Source: Providencia hangzhouensis
GTDB taxonomy: Bacteria > Pseudomonadota > Gammaproteobacteria > Enterobacterales > Enterobacteriaceae
Direction: 5' to 3'
Length of the DNA: 64,000 bases
Assembly (NCBI RefSeq): GCF_029193595.2
Contig: NZ_CP135052.1
Span: 558,001 to 622,000 of the forward strand
How positions within the stretch are numbered: position 1 is the first letter of the stretch; each line of letters begins with the position of its first letter. A model generated the notes under the pieces. That model was not told the DNA's origin and did not search any database. It was given only the letters and a program-made list of their open reading frames with translations. Position numbers and translations under genes: made by a program. Of the stretch, positions 26,421-36,333 are shown piece after piece.

Positions 26421-27089
26421 TTAGTAGTCACTCGGCTTGGTCGCCGTTCCTGTGACAATTGCTACACTCGCGCTGGCACCTACACGGTTTGCGCCAGCTT
26501 CAATCATTTTAATTGCGGTTTCACGGTCACGCACACCACCGGAGGCTTTTACACCGACTTCATCACCAACCACTTTACGCATCAGGGCGACATGGTGCTC
26601 TGTTGCACCCATTGTACTGAAACCTGTTGAAGTTTTCACAAAACCGACTTTAATTGTGCGGCAAATTTCACAAACTTGTGTAATTTCTTCATCAGTTAAT
26701 AGGCAGTTTTCTAAAATAACTTTTAATGTTGCTTTACCGCAGGCTGCAAATACCGCTTCGATATCACGACGGACAAAGTCTAAGTCGCCACTTTTTAGCA
26801 TGCCAATGTTGATAACCATATCGACTTCATCAGCGCCACGGCGGACAGCTTCTGCGGCTTCAAATGCTTTGGCTTCAGTTAAGCATGCCCCTAGTGGAAA
26901 GCCTACCACACAGCAAACTTTAACGTCGCTGTTTTTTAAAAGTTCGCTGGCTAAAGGAACATAACCTGTGTTCACACATACAGAGGCAAAATGGTGTTCA
27001 GCAGCTTCCGTACACAGTTTAGTAATATCGCTGACAGTCGCATTCGCAGCAAGTAAAGTGTGATCAATATATTTTGCTAAGTCTTGCAT
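26421..27089 (-). CDS. deoC: Deoxyribose-phosphate aldolase
   Basis: This 222-residue class I aldolase splits 2-deoxyribose-5-phosphate into acetaldehyde and glyceraldehyde-3-phosphate. The Schiff-base lysine is in VKTSTGF (K152), the helper lysine in VKASGGVR (K181), and the acid Asp in ADEVDMV (D90). It is of the short type, unlike the roughly 259-residue DeoC of the E. coli deoCABD operon. The frame extends to 27155, but ATG 27089 has AGGAAAG at a spacing of 7 and begins the conserved '[11 protein letters not shown]'. It is divergent from deoK and uses the product of that kinase. Confidence 0.95.
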   Translation of the reverse strand: MQDLAKYIDHTLLAANATVSDITKLCTEAAEHHFASVCVNTGYVPLASELLKNSDVKVCCVVGFPLGACLTEAKAFEAAEAVRRGADEVDMVINIGMLKSGDLDFVRRDIEAVFAACGKATLKVILENCLLTDEEITQVCEICRTIKVGFVKTSTGFSTMGATEHHVALMRKVVGDEVGVKASGGVRDRETAIKMIEAGANRVGASASVAIVTGTATKPSDY

Positions 27090-27180
27090 TTTCAACTTTC
27101 CTATATAAATGTGGGATAGACAACAAAGAATGAGGAAATGTGGTAGATATAACACTTGATCATTCGTTATTCGAGATCCT

Positions 27181-27237
27181 AATCACAAATGATATTTTTG
27201 CAACATGATAATGTTACTATCATATCATTATGTGATT
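27181..27237. promoter_or_regulatory. Palindromic operator region between deoC and deoK
   Basis: Two nested inverted repeats lie in the divergent promoter region. The outer arms (27181-27195 and 27222-27237) are complementary with one inserted base, and each contains a TGTGA/TCACA half-site. The inner repeat is ATGATA-N7-TATCAT (27205-27223). TGTGA-N6-TAACA (27231-27246) fits CRP in 9 of 10 key bases. Binding of the DeoR-type repressor and of CRP is inferred. Confidence 0.55.
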
Positions 27238-27257
27238 TATTTAACACGAGGGACATT

Positions 27258-28187
27258 ATGGATATAGCAGTTATTGGTTCAAACATGGTTGATTTGATCA
27301 CTTATATCGATCAAATGCCAAAAGAAGGCGAAACGTTAGAAGCGCCAGCTTTCAAAATTGGTTGCGGCGGTAAAGGTGCGAACCAAGCGGTTGCTGCTGC
27401 TAAGTTAAATTCAAAAGTGATCATGTTAACCAAAGTCGGCGATGATATTTTTGCAGATAATACGATCCGCAATCTTGAGTCTTACGGTATTAACACCCGT
27501 TATGTGGAAAAAGTACCTTGTACCTCAAGTGGTGTCGCGCCTATTTTTGTTAATCAAAATTCATCAAATAGCATTTTGATCGTCAAAGGGGCGAATAAAT
27601 TTTTATCCCCGGAAGATATCGATCGCGCAGCGGAAGATCTGAAAAAATGTAAATTGATCGTCCTGCAATTAGAAGTCCAGCTTGAGACGGTTTATCACGC
27701 AATTTCATTCGGCAATAAACATGGGATCCCAGTGTTGCTCAACCCAGCTCCAGCGCAACGTACGCTCGATCTCGATTTTGCTTGCCGATGTGATTTCTTT
27801 GTACCTAATGAAACGGAATTAGAAATTTTAACCAATATGCCAGTAGACACGATGGATAACATCCGTCGTGCCGCACAGTCTTTGCTGGATAAAGGGTTAA
27901 AAAATGTCATCGTGACATTAGGAGATAAAGGGGCGTTATGGATGACTCGCGACAGTGAGTTACATATACCCGCAATTAAAGTGAATGCCATTGACACCAG
28001 TGGTGCAGGGGATGCCTTTATCGGCTGTTTCTCTCATTACTATGTCCATACGGGGAATATTGAAGAAGCACTGAAAAAAGCAGTGATGTTTTCGGCCTTC
28101 AGTGTGACAGGGAAAGGGACTCAATCTTCTTATCCAAGTGTTGAGCAATTTAATGAATTTGTGCAAATCAACACAGCTAATGAATAG
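27258..28187 (+). CDS. deoK: Deoxyribokinase / ribokinase-family sugar kinase
   Basis: This 309-residue PfkB/ribokinase-family enzyme phosphorylates free 2-deoxyribose with ATP. The N-terminal signature GCGGKGAN is at 35-42 and the catalytic DTSGAGDAF motif lies near residue 250. The frame begins at 27189, but ATG 27258 follows GAGGGA and starts the conserved 'MDIAVIGSN'. Its neighbours deoP and deoX, a deoC and a DeoR-type repressor match the Salmonella deoQKPX set, so deoxyribose rather than ribose is the preferred reading. Domain evidence alone would not separate the two sugars. Confidence 0.88.
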   Translation: MDIAVIGSNMVDLITYIDQMPKEGETLEAPAFKIGCGGKGANQAVAAAKLNSKVIMLTKVGDDIFADNTIRNLESYGINTRYVEKVPCTSSGVAPIFVNQNSSNSILIVKGANKFLSPEDIDRAAEDLKKCKLIVLQLEVQLETVYHAISFGNKHGIPVLLNPAPAQRTLDLDFACRCDFFVPNETELEILTNMPVDTMDNIRRAAQSLLDKGLKNVIVTLGDKGALWMTRDSELHIPAIKVNAIDTSGAGDAFIGCFSHYYVHTGNIEEALKKAVMFSAFSVTGKGTQSSYPSVEQFNEFVQINTANE

Positions 28188-28295
28188 CTAAATAATAATA
28201 GTCCAACGTAGCTATATACCCTTTGAATAATTAAGTGGTCATCAGAGCCACATAGCCACTCATCGGGTATAAATTATAAAAATATAAGGGTTACT

Positions 28296-29603
28296 ATGAA
28301 CATTAAGAACATCACTCAGTTACCGGATGGCTACCTGAGTAAGACTCCTCTATTCCAATTTATCCTACTATCGTGTCTGTTCCCATTATGGGGATGTGCT
28401 GCAGCATTAAATGATATTTTAATCACACAGTTTAAAAGTGTCTTTGAACTCAGTAACTTCGCCTCTGCTTTAGTGCAAAGTGCATTCTATGGCGGTTATT
28501 TCTTAATCGCTATTCCAGCGTCGTTAGTGATCAAAAAAACCAGTTATAAATATGCCATTATGGTGGGGCTGATCCTATACATCGCGGGTTGCAGTATGTT
28601 CTTCCCTGCGTCTCATATGGCGACTTACACCATGTTCTTGGCAGCTATTTTCGCCATTGCGATTGGTTTAAGCTTCCTTGAAACCGCAGCAAATACATAT
28701 AGCTCAATGATAGGGCCTAAACAATACGCGACATTGCGTTTAAATATTAGCCAAACTTTCTACCCAATTGGCGCAGCGGGCGGGATCTTGCTAGGTAAGT
28801 ATCTGGTATTTTCCGAGGGGGATAGCTTACAAAACCAAATGGCAGGAATGAATGCGGAACAAATTCATGAATTCCGTTTAGCCATGTTGGAAAATACCCT
28901 CGAACCTTACCGTTATATGATTATGGTATTGGTTGTGGTAATGATCTTATTCCTTATTACCAAGTTCCCTAAATGTAAAGTGGCAGAAACGCAAGATCAT
29001 AAGCGTCCTACTGCATTAGAAACCTTAAAATATTTAGCGAAAAATAGTCGCTTTAGAAAAGGAATCATTGCCCAATTTTTATATGTCGGTATGCAAGTGG
29101 CTGTGTGGTCATTTACCATTCGTCTCGCATTAGAGATGGGGGATATTAACGAACGCGATGCCTCAAACTTTATGGTGTATAGCTTTGCCTGTTTCTTTAT
29201 TGGGAAGTTTATCGCCAATATTCTAATGACTCGCTTTAATGCAGAAAAAGTCCTAATTATCTACTCGGTGATTGGGGCGTTGTTCCTGATTTATGTTGCG
29301 TTTATTCCGAGTTTCACTGCGGTGTATGCAGCGGTCATGGTGAGTATTTTGTTTGGACCTTGCTGGGCAACCATTTATGCAGGTACTTTGGATACCGTTG
29401 ATAATGAGCATACCGAAATGGCTGGGGCGGTCATTGTGATGGCGATTGTCGGTGCTGCGGTTGTTCCTGCCGTTCAAGGCTATGTCGCAGATATGCTGCA
29501 CTCATTACAACTTTCATTCCTCGTTTCCATGCTGTGCTTCGTGTATGTCGGTATTTACTTCGTTGGTGAACGCCGCTTTAAAGCCAAACAAGCTGCAAAA
29601 TAG
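28296..29603 (+). CDS. deoP: Deoxyribose permease, FucP-like MFS
   Basis: This 435-residue inner-membrane transporter is of the fucose/galactose permease branch of the MFS and should import deoxyribose with protons. Twelve hydrophobic segments are visible. 'FQFILLSCLFPLWGCAAALNDIL' near the N-terminus and 'GLSFLETAANTYSSMIGP' (about 128-145) are family marks. It lies 108 bases after deoK in the same direction and before deoX. Sugar specificity is inferred from gene order. Confidence 0.88.
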   Translation: MNIKNITQLPDGYLSKTPLFQFILLSCLFPLWGCAAALNDILITQFKSVFELSNFASALVQSAFYGGYFLIAIPASLVIKKTSYKYAIMVGLILYIAGCSMFFPASHMATYTMFLAAIFAIAIGLSFLETAANTYSSMIGPKQYATLRLNISQTFYPIGAAGGILLGKYLVFSEGDSLQNQMAGMNAEQIHEFRLAMLENTLEPYRYMIMVLVVVMILFLITKFPKCKVAETQDHKRPTALETLKYLAKNSRFRKGIIAQFLYVGMQVAVWSFTIRLALEMGDINERDASNFMVYSFACFFIGKFIANILMTRFNAEKVLIIYSVIGALFLIYVAFIPSFTAVYAAVMVSILFGPCWATIYAGTLDTVDNEHTEMAGAVIVMAIVGAAVVPAVQGYVADMLHSLQLSFLVSMLCFVYVGIYFVGERRFKAKQAAK

Positions 29604-29660
29604 TGCTCAAATTGGGTAGTGTGAGCTACCCAATTCCATTTATCTTATTAAACCGTGAGT

Positions 29661-30683
29661 ATGAAAATGAATACATTGATACCTCTTCACAAAAGCTTAT
29701 TTACGGAAAACCCGACGCTTATTTTAAAAAATAACCAATTTACTGCCACTGCATTTCGTTACCAAACTGGCGTGGAAGGGCTACGAATTGAAAATCAGCA
29801 AGGGTATTTAACGATTTTACCTTTTTTAGGACAAATGATTTGGGATGCACAATTTTGTGGCCAAAATCTGAAAATGGAAAATATGTTTTCAGCGCCAAAA
29901 CGTGTTCCAACGGTAGTTGAAACCTACGGTTGCTTTGCATTCCATTCAGGTTTAATCAGTAATGGTTGCCCTTCACCAGAAGATTCACATCCATTACATG
30001 GGGAAATGCCTTGTGCAGCAATGGATAGCGCTTGGCTTGAACTGACTGGCGAAAGTTTAAAAGTCGTCGGCGAATATGAGTATGTGATGGGTTTTGGTCA
30101 TCATTATCGTGCGACACCGTCAGTGCAATTAAACTCAGATAGTGCATTATTTGATATTCATATGTCAGTCACCAATTTAGCATCGGTGCCTATGCCTCTC
30201 CAATATATGTGCCATATGAATTATGCTTACGTGGAGAATGCAACATTGACACAAAATATCCCCGAAAATGCGATTAAATTGCGTGAATCAATACCGGGGC
30301 ATGTACAGCCAACTGAAAAATGGCTCGCATTTAATGAAGCGTTGAAATCTGGCAAAGTCTCATTAAATCAGCTTAATCAGCCACAAATGTGTGACCCTGA
30401 AATTGTGTTTTTTATGGATGACCTCAGCCAATATACCGCAACGCCTGAGTTTAGGATGATTTCACCCGCAGGAGATACGTTTGTAACGCGTTTTAAATCT
30501 AATGAGCTAAATTATGCAACTCGTTGGATTTTGTATAATGGTGACCAAAAAGTTGGCGCATTTGTACTCCCTGCAACTTGTCGTCCAGAAGGTTTCCTTG
30601 CGGCGAAAAATAACCAAACACTGATTTGGTTAGAGGCAGGGCAAACTCGTGAATTTACTGTCACTACTGGTGTTGAAAAGTAG
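29661..30683 (+). CDS. deoX: DeoX-like aldose-epimerase-fold protein (DUF4432)
   Basis: This protein of about 340 residues has the galactose-mutarotase-like (DUF4432) fold and is the fourth gene of the deoxyribose set, matching Salmonella deoX by position. Visible features are 'YLTILPFLGQMIWDAQFCG', 'YGCFAFHSGLISNGCP', 'HPLHGEMPCA' and 'MPLQYMCHMNYAY', whose histidines fit an epimerase-like pocket. Function is unproven; sugar mutarotation before DeoK is plausible. Start candidates are GTG 29655, ATG 29661 and ATG 29667. The last has the best spacing from GTGAG at 29655-29659. A terminator at 30700 follows. Confidence 0.78.
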   Translation: MKMNTLIPLHKSLFTENPTLILKNNQFTATAFRYQTGVEGLRIENQQGYLTILPFLGQMIWDAQFCGQNLKMENMFSAPKRVPTVVETYGCFAFHSGLISNGCPSPEDSHPLHGEMPCAAMDSAWLELTGESLKVVGEYEYVMGFGHHYRATPSVQLNSDSALFDIHMSVTNLASVPMPLQYMCHMNYAYVENATLTQNIPENAIKLRESIPGHVQPTEKWLAFNEALKSGKVSLNQLNQPQMCDPEIVFFMDDLSQYTATPEFRMISPAGDTFVTRFKSNELNYATRWILYNGDQKVGAFVLPATCRPEGFLAAKNNQTLIWLEAGQTREFTVTTGVEK

Positions 30684-30696
30684 TTTTTTACTTTAA

Positions 30697-30721
30697 AAAG
30701 GCAGCACATTGCTGCCTTTTA
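30697..30721. terminator. Terminator between deoX and the DUF2750 gene
   Basis: GGCAGC-ACATT-GCTGCC (30700-30716) has A-runs before and T-runs after, so it can work both ways. The stop codon of the DUF2750 gene (30719-30721) touches its T-run. Confidence 0.8.
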
Positions 30722-31126
30722 CTCATATTGCTGACATTCTTCTTCTAAATCGCGCAGAAGCGCCGCGGCATCATAAACTAATGTTTTTTCCCCATCAGAC
30801 TGCATCATCAATGCAACCTTAATATTTGCTTCATGCATATCAGGCAGAATTTCTGTCATCAGGTGTTTAAGGGTAAATAGTATTGGCGTAAAATTTGCCC
30901 ATTCACCCGTTAAACACAACTCAACAAATGCTTTGGCAGGCCATAGGGGGAGAAAAAGACATTTTTCATCATTCCATGCGGTAACGATATTTTTCCCATC
31001 ACCGAGGCTCCATACCTGTTCCCAGTCAGCGATTTTACCGACAAAATAGTTATACTGTTGGTATGGTCTAAGGGCATGGACATTTTTTATTTCTTTATCA
31101 TTTGGGGAAAATAGGTTGTTATTCAT
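30719..31126 (-). CDS. DUF2750 domain protein
   Basis: This 135-residue soluble protein fits DUF2750: 'YFVGKIADWEQVWSLGDG', then 'LFLPLWPAKAFVELCLTGEW', and a C-terminal 'KVALMMQSDGEKTLVYDAAALLRDLEEE' region (quoted in parts). The family has no known function and is often found as single genes in enterobacteria. It has no signal peptide or membrane segment. It converges on deoX across a shared terminator and is divergent from ynaI. Confidence 0.75.
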   Translation of the reverse strand: MNNNLFSPNDKEIKNVHALRPYQQYNYFVGKIADWEQVWSLGDGKNIVTAWNDEKCLFLPLWPAKAFVELCLTGEWANFTPILFTLKHLMTEILPDMHEANIKVALMMQSDGEKTLVYDAAALLRDLEEECQQYE

Positions 31127-31269
31127 TATTGGATAATCTAAAAAGTACCTGATAATTATTGGGAAAATTATCTTTATAATTGTTATCTTAATAACAAGAT
31201 AACGAAAAACAATACACAGTAAAACAAATAAAAATAAGATCTATCAGGTAAATTTTAGGGCGGTTAGAA

Positions 31270-32289
31270 ATGATAGAAGCATTACTTGAAAAATATGCGA
31301 TTGGTATGACCTTAATTGCGACTTTTCTCGCAATCTATTTAGCTTTTGAGATTGTACATAAACGCCGTAAGCATAAACATAAACGCAAAAGTATTTTGAT
31401 CAATGTGATTCAAACTGTTGTGCTGTGTGGCGTGGTTATTGTTATTGCTCAATATGTAGACATGGCCGCAAAAGATTTTGATTTAACCTTTATTTCCACT
31501 TCTTTGGTTAATTTTATTACCATCTCATTGATTGCATTGATTTTAATGCGAAAACTGTTCCAACTAGCGAACCGACTAGAAAAAGCACAGATTAAAAAAG
31601 GCAGTGACCCCACTTCGGCACGTATTGTTGCCCGCGTGTTTAAAACAGCGATATTTGTCATTATGGTACTGCTGTTTGGCGAGCATTTTGGGATGAGCCT
31701 TTCTGGTTTGATGGCGTTTGGCGGGATTGGCGGTATTGCTATCGGTATGGCCGGTAAAGATATCCTGAGTAATTTTTTCTCTGGGTTAATGCTCTACTTT
31801 GACCGGCCCTTCAATATTGGCGATTGGGTCAGCTCACCGGATAGAAACATTGAAGGCACGGTGGTTGAAATCGGCTGGCGGATCACTAAAATTATTACGT
31901 TTGACCACCGTCCGCTATACATTCCCAACTCGGTTTTTTCTTCTATTAGTGTGGAAAACCCGGGGCGCATGACTAACCGACGTATCAAAACTGAAATTGG
32001 TTTGCGTTACGAAGATTCAGACAAAATTGGAGCTATTGTCGATGATATCCGCACGATGTTACAACAAGATGTGAATATCGATACCAGCCAAACCTTATTA
32101 GTTTATTTCGATGCTTTTGCCGACTCTTCGTTAAATATTATGGTGTATTGCTTTACCAAAACAACGGTTTGGGCTGAATGGCTAGCCGCACAGCAAGCGG
32201 TGTATTTGAAGATCATTGAGATAGTTAAACGCCACGATGCTGACTTTGCATTCCCATCACAGACTTTGTATGTGGAAAAAAACAACTAA
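31270..32289 (+). CDS. ynaI: Low-conductance mechanosensitive channel YnaI
   Basis: This 339-residue MscS-family channel is close to E. coli YnaI (343). Hydrophobic helices lie near 10-27, 43-62, 72-93 and 118-137. The pore helix '[20 protein letters not shown]' follows at about 155-175. The cytoplasmic vestibule begins with '[10 protein letters not shown]' and '[13 protein letters not shown]'. The protein opens under membrane tension on sudden loss of external osmolarity. It stands alone, with a stem-loop after its stop. Confidence 0.92.
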   Translation: MIEALLEKYAIGMTLIATFLAIYLAFEIVHKRRKHKHKRKSILINVIQTVVLCGVVIVIAQYVDMAAKDFDLTFISTSLVNFITISLIALILMRKLFQLANRLEKAQIKKGSDPTSARIVARVFKTAIFVIMVLLFGEHFGMSLSGLMAFGGIGGIAIGMAGKDILSNFFSGLMLYFDRPFNIGDWVSSPDRNIEGTVVEIGWRITKIITFDHRPLYIPNSVFSSISVENPGRMTNRRIKTEIGLRYEDSDKIGAIVDDIRTMLQQDVNIDTSQTLLVYFDAFADSSLNIMVYCFTKTTVWAEWLAAQQAVYLKIIEIVKRHDADFAFPSQTLYVEKNN

Positions 32290-32301
32290 CGTCCCATTAC
32301 G

Positions 32302-32360
32302 GATAAATTGACCGATTAATTTGTGGTGTTCACAGGGTTAATTGGTTAATTTATCTTTTT
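32302..32360 (+). terminator. Long-loop terminator after ynaI
   Basis: GATAAATTGACC (32302-32313) pairs with GGTTAATTTATC (32344-32355) with one wobble, then five T. The loop is 30 bases, so efficiency is uncertain. Confidence 0.5.
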
Positions 32361-32561
32361 ATTATCTTTATGACGGCCTGAAGTATGGGGGAGTGGGGTG
32401 TGATGAGATAGAATTTTTATGCTATTAACCAGTGGCTTATAAAATATATTCGACTTTCCAAATCTTGCCCTCTTTTCTTACCATGCTAGTCATTTCAATT
32501 CCCTGATCTATCAAGTATATTGTCCGCCTCTTTTCCTCAGCTAACTAAGAGCCAGACTGCT

Positions 32562-34721
32562 ATGAACAAAATCAATGTGGCATGTAGCCAGGGGGTCGCA
32601 ATCTATTTCACTAATGAATTTCAGTGGGTAGATATTCGCGATGCACAGTTAAACAATATTGCCGCTGTCGTGCTATCTGAACAAGATGCCAACCAAGGGC
32701 TGTGGGAAAGAGTTGTTGAGAGTCAGCTGAGTATTCCGCTGTTTATCATTAGTGATAAACAGCTGCCAACCGATGAAAATTTACCACCTTATTTAACGGC
32801 GCTATTACCGCCAGCCCCGGCTGCTCGTGAAGAAAATAGCCGTCAATTGCTCGATGCTGCAAATCAGTACCTTGAGCAGTTATTACCGCCATTTTTTGCT
32901 CGAATGATGGATTATGCTGCGGGCCATAATGTGACTTTCGCCTGTCCGGGGCACCAAGGCGGCCAATTTTTCCGTCGCCACCCAACAGGGGAGCAGTTTT
33001 ATCAATTTTATGGTGAAAACCTGTTTCGTACCGATTTATGCAATGCCGATGTGGCAATGGGCGATTTATTGATCCACGAGGGCGCAGCGAAAGAGGCACA
33101 AAAATTTGCCGCGAAAGTTTTCAATGCGGACAAAACTTATTTTGTCTTAAATGGCACCTCATCATCCAACAAAGTCGTGCTAAATGCGCTATTAACACCG
33201 GGTGATTTAGTTTTGTTCGATCGTAATAATCATAAATCAAACCACCATGGGGCGCTGATACAGGCGGGGGCAACACCGGTCTACCTAGAAACGGCACGTA
33301 ATCCTTTTGGCTTTATTGGCGGTATTGATGCGCACTGCTTCGATGAAAGTTATTTACGTGGGCTTATCCAAGAAGTGATGCCTGAAAAAGCACAAGCCCA
33401 ACGGCCATTTCGCTTAGCGGTGATCCAACTTGGAACTTATGACGGTACTGTGTATAACGCAAGGCAAGTGGTTGATAAAATTGGACATTTGTGTGATTAC
33501 ATTTTATTTGATTCTGCGTGGGTGGGGTATGAACAATTTATTCCAATGATGCGCCAGTGCTCGCCATTGCTACTTGAATTAAATGAAAATGACCCCGGTA
33601 TTATGGTGACTCAGTCAGTTCATAAACAACTGGCTGGTTTCTCACAAGCGTCACAAATCCATAAAAAAGATAACCACATCAAGGGGCAAGAGCGCTTTGT
33701 TTCACACAAAAAACTCAACAATGCTTTTATGATGCACGCTTCGACGAGCCCATTTTATCCCTTGTTTGCCTCTTTAGATGTCAATGCACGTATTCACCAA
33801 GGTGATGCAGGCAAAATGATGTGGATGGACTGCGTGAAAGTGGGGATTGAGGTAAGAAAATCGATACTTCAGCACTGCCGTTATTTTAAGCCTTTTGTTC
33901 CTGAAATCGTTGATGGCAAGTTATGGCACGAATACCCAACAGAGCAAATCGCTGCTGAGCAACGCTTCTTTAACTTCATACCGCAAGAACGTTGGCATGC
34001 GTTTGATGGCTATGCACAGGACCAATACTTCGTTGACCCCTGTAAATTGATGCTAACGACGCCAGGTATTGATGTCGAAAGTGGAGAATATGACGCTTTT
34101 GGCGTGCCTGCGACGATTTTGGCGCATTTTTTACGTGAACACGGCGTGATCCCTGAAAAATGTGACTTAAATTCAATTTTATTTTTGTTAACACCCGCAG
34201 AAACCCGTGAAAAACTGGAACTGCTAGTATCCCATTTAGTCCGTTTCGAACAGCTACTGGATGAAGATGCGTTATTAGAAGATGTATTGCCTTCGGTTTA
34301 TCAGCGTTATCAAGACCATTATCAGGGTTATACATTACGCCGTTTATGCCAAGAGATGCACCAACTCAGCGTTAATGACAATATTAAACAGCTGCAAAAA
34401 GAGATGTTCCGTAAAGCTCACTTCCCGGAAGTGAAAATGGCACCTCAACAAGCACATTTAGAGTTTATTCGTGGTAACTGTGAATTATTGCCATTAGATG
34501 AATTGGAAGGGCGTATTGCCGTTGAAGGGGCATTACCGTATCCACCGGGCGTATTATGTGTCGTACCTGGGGAAGTATGGTCGGGGCCAGTACTGCGTTA
34601 TTTCAAAGCACTAGAAACGGGTATTAATGCATTACCGGGCTTTGCTCCTGAGTTACAAGGTGTGTATATTTCGAAAAATGAAGGTGAGAAAAAACGTGTC
34701 TATGCGCATGTTTTAAAATAA
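32562..34721 (+). CDS. speC: Ornithine decarboxylase, biosynthetic type
   Basis: This 719-residue PLP-dependent enzyme of fold type I makes putrescine from ornithine. An N-terminal wing domain (1-105) is followed by the PLP domain, with 'FACPGHQGGQFF' near 128-139, 'STHK'-type lysine motif SVHKQLAGF (Lys355, the PLP base) and the C-terminal domain 'EGALPYPPGVLCVVPGE'. Length and sequence match SpeC (711) better than inducible SpeF, and no potE antiporter follows. The open frame starts at a TTG at 32520, but ATG 32562 is the normal start. A terminator follows at 34775. Confidence 0.93.
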   Translation: MNKINVACSQGVAIYFTNEFQWVDIRDAQLNNIAAVVLSEQDANQGLWERVVESQLSIPLFIISDKQLPTDENLPPYLTALLPPAPAAREENSRQLLDAANQYLEQLLPPFFARMMDYAAGHNVTFACPGHQGGQFFRRHPTGEQFYQFYGENLFRTDLCNADVAMGDLLIHEGAAKEAQKFAAKVFNADKTYFVLNGTSSSNKVVLNALLTPGDLVLFDRNNHKSNHHGALIQAGATPVYLETARNPFGFIGGIDAHCFDESYLRGLIQEVMPEKAQAQRPFRLAVIQLGTYDGTVYNARQVVDKIGHLCDYILFDSAWVGYEQFIPMMRQCSPLLLELNENDPGIMVTQSVHKQLAGFSQASQIHKKDNHIKGQERFVSHKKLNNAFMMHASTSPFYPLFASLDVNARIHQGDAGKMMWMDCVKVGIEVRKSILQHCRYFKPFVPEIVDGKLWHEYPTEQIAAEQRFFNFIPQERWHAFDGYAQDQYFVDPCKLMLTTPGIDVESGEYDAFGVPATILAHFLREHGVIPEKCDLNSILFLLTPAETREKLELLVSHLVRFEQLLDEDALLEDVLPSVYQRYQDHYQGYTLRRLCQEMHQLSVNDNIKQLQKEMFRKAHFPEVKMAPQQAHLEFIRGNCELLPLDELEGRIAVEGALPYPPGVLCVVPGEVWSGPVLRYFKALETGINALPGFAPELQGVYISKNEGEKKRVYAHVLK

Positions 34722-34774
34722 ATTTCTAAGTATTCAGATATTAAGCATAGATTTTACCTTGCTAGCTGGTTAAA

Positions 34775-34806
34775 TTGGGGTCAGTGCCATTTCTGACTCC
34801 AATTTT
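34775..34806 (+). terminator. Terminator of speC
   Basis: TTGGGGTCAG pairs with CTGACTCCAA (34775-34802, ten pairs with one wobble), followed by TTTTAAT. Confidence 0.8.
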
Positions 34807-34819
34807 AATAAGGTAAGGT

Positions 34820-35755
34820 ATGAGCAAAAAAATAATCCTCGATTGTGACCCCGGCCATGACGATGCTATCGCGTTATTACTGGCTTATGGTAACCCTGAC
34901 ATTGAATTATTGGCGGTAACAACCGTTGCTGGTAATCAAACCCTCGAAAAAGTCACTCATAATGCACTGGCTATCGCTGAAATGGCGAAGATTAGCGGTA
35001 TTCCATTTGCTGCGGGCTCGGTACGCCCTTTAGTTCGGGAAATTGAAGTTGCGCCTGATATTCATGGGGAATCAGGGCTTGATGGGCCTGTATTACCGAC
35101 ACCAACATTGAAGCTTGATGAAAGACATGCAGTTTCACTGATTATCGAAACCATTATGTCTCACCCACCTAAAACGGTGACTTTAGTTCCTACTGGCGCA
35201 TTAACGAATATTGCGCTTGCTGCTCGTCTTGAGCCTCGCATTGTCGAACGAGTTAAAGAAGTGGTGCTGATGGGAGGGGGCTATCATGTTGGGAATTGGA
35301 GTGCGGTAGCTGAATTTAACATCAAAATTGACCCAGAAGCGGCTCATATTGTTTTCAATGAAAAATGGCCGTTAACCATGGTGGGCTTAGACCTTACCCA
35401 TCAAGCGTTAGCAACTCCTGATGTAGTGAAACAAATTGCTGCGATTGGCAGTGATTGTTCACAATTTGTCGTCGAACTACTGGATTTTTTTGGAAAAATG
35501 TACAAGCAAGCTCAAGGCTTTGATGCTCCGCCAGTACACGACCCTTGTGCGGTTGCTTATGTTATTGACCCTAACGTAATGACCACACAAAAAGTGCCTG
35601 TAAATATTGAACTGACTGGGACGCACACGTTAGGCATGACGGTGGCTGACTTCCGCTATCCTGCGCCTGAAAATAGCCATACTCAAGTTGCTGTTAAATT
35701 AGACCATCATAAATTTTGGCAGTTGATTATCAACGCATTAAAAAATATTGGGTAA
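34820..35755 (+). CDS. Nucleoside hydrolase (IUNH family)
   Basis: This 311-residue enzyme cleaves ribonucleosides to base and ribose. The calcium-binding DCDPGHDDAIAL motif is at 8-19; 'NIHGESGLDGP'-like HGESGLDGP, 'MGGGYHVGNWSAVAEFNI' and 'PPVHDPCAVAY' supply the ribose- and metal-binding residues. It is near RihA and RihB in sequence, both pyrimidine-preferring, but I cannot assign one symbol. AAGGTAAGG before the ATG is a good ribosome site. The DUF6882 gene begins 3 bases after its stop, so the two form an operon. Confidence 0.9.
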   Translation: MSKKIILDCDPGHDDAIALLLAYGNPDIELLAVTTVAGNQTLEKVTHNALAIAEMAKISGIPFAAGSVRPLVREIEVAPDIHGESGLDGPVLPTPTLKLDERHAVSLIIETIMSHPPKTVTLVPTGALTNIALAARLEPRIVERVKEVVLMGGGYHVGNWSAVAEFNIKIDPEAAHIVFNEKWPLTMVGLDLTHQALATPDVVKQIAAIGSDCSQFVVELLDFFGKMYKQAQGFDAPPVHDPCAVAYVIDPNVMTTQKVPVNIELTGTHTLGMTVADFRYPAPENSHTQVAVKLDHHKFWQLIINALKNIG

Positions 35756-35758
35756 TAA

Positions 35759-36232
35759 ATGGATAATGAAATAGAACAAATGCCTTATGAGGCATTAATT
35801 GAACGTAGCATGAATTCACTACAGGCCAAAAACCAATTTCATTGTGATACATGGAAATTAGATGAAGCCGATTGGTCAGTGAACCAAGACGAAGGAACCA
35901 TTATTTTTCATGCGCCTGACAATATAATGGCAACAGCGCTAGTTCAAATTGTTGGTACTTATGACCAAAGCCAAGGCAGTTGGATGTGGAGCTGGGCAAA
36001 CAGTTCTATCGACAGCGCTTTAACACAAGATGCAATCGCGGTGAAAGCTTATGGCGAGCGGAAAGACAACGCATTATTAACCGCCCGCATTAGTCAAATC
36101 GAGGAGTATGACGCATGGCAATTAACGGCATTGGCTTGCGAACTCAATAATCAGCAAGGGGTGTACCGTGGAATTGCGGGGCACACTTTGGTATTTATGA
36201 CATTTGGTGAAGTTTCTCTTAAACAAATTTAG
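35759..36232 (+). CDS. DUF6882 domain protein
   Basis: This 157-residue soluble protein has the pattern 'FHAPDNIMATALVQIVGTYDQSQGSWMWSWANSSI' (read in parts), which marks the DUF6882 family. A QxxG-x-W-x-WSWAN core is shared by many small enterobacterial proteins. The function is unknown. It is coupled to the nucleoside hydrolase gene (3-base gap), though that link may not be functional because DUF6882 genes occur in many contexts. Confidence 0.75.
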   Translation: MDNEIEQMPYEALIERSMNSLQAKNQFHCDTWKLDEADWSVNQDEGTIIFHAPDNIMATALVQIVGTYDQSQGSWMWSWANSSIDSALTQDAIAVKAYGERKDNALLTARISQIEEYDAWQLTALACELNNQQGVYRGIAGHTLVFMTFGEVSLKQI

Positions 36233-36333
36233 GTTGTATTGGTGCTTTATCTCTGGTCGATAAGGCATTTTAGCGCCTTTATTCCATAACCTATCCGTTA
36301 TACTCATTTTCTTTTTCAATGAGGAGCTTGGTC

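Noticed and set aside
26421..27155. Longer deoC start at 27155
   Set aside because: The extra 22 residues are hydrophobic and not part of the aldolase; the ribosome site supports ATG 27089.
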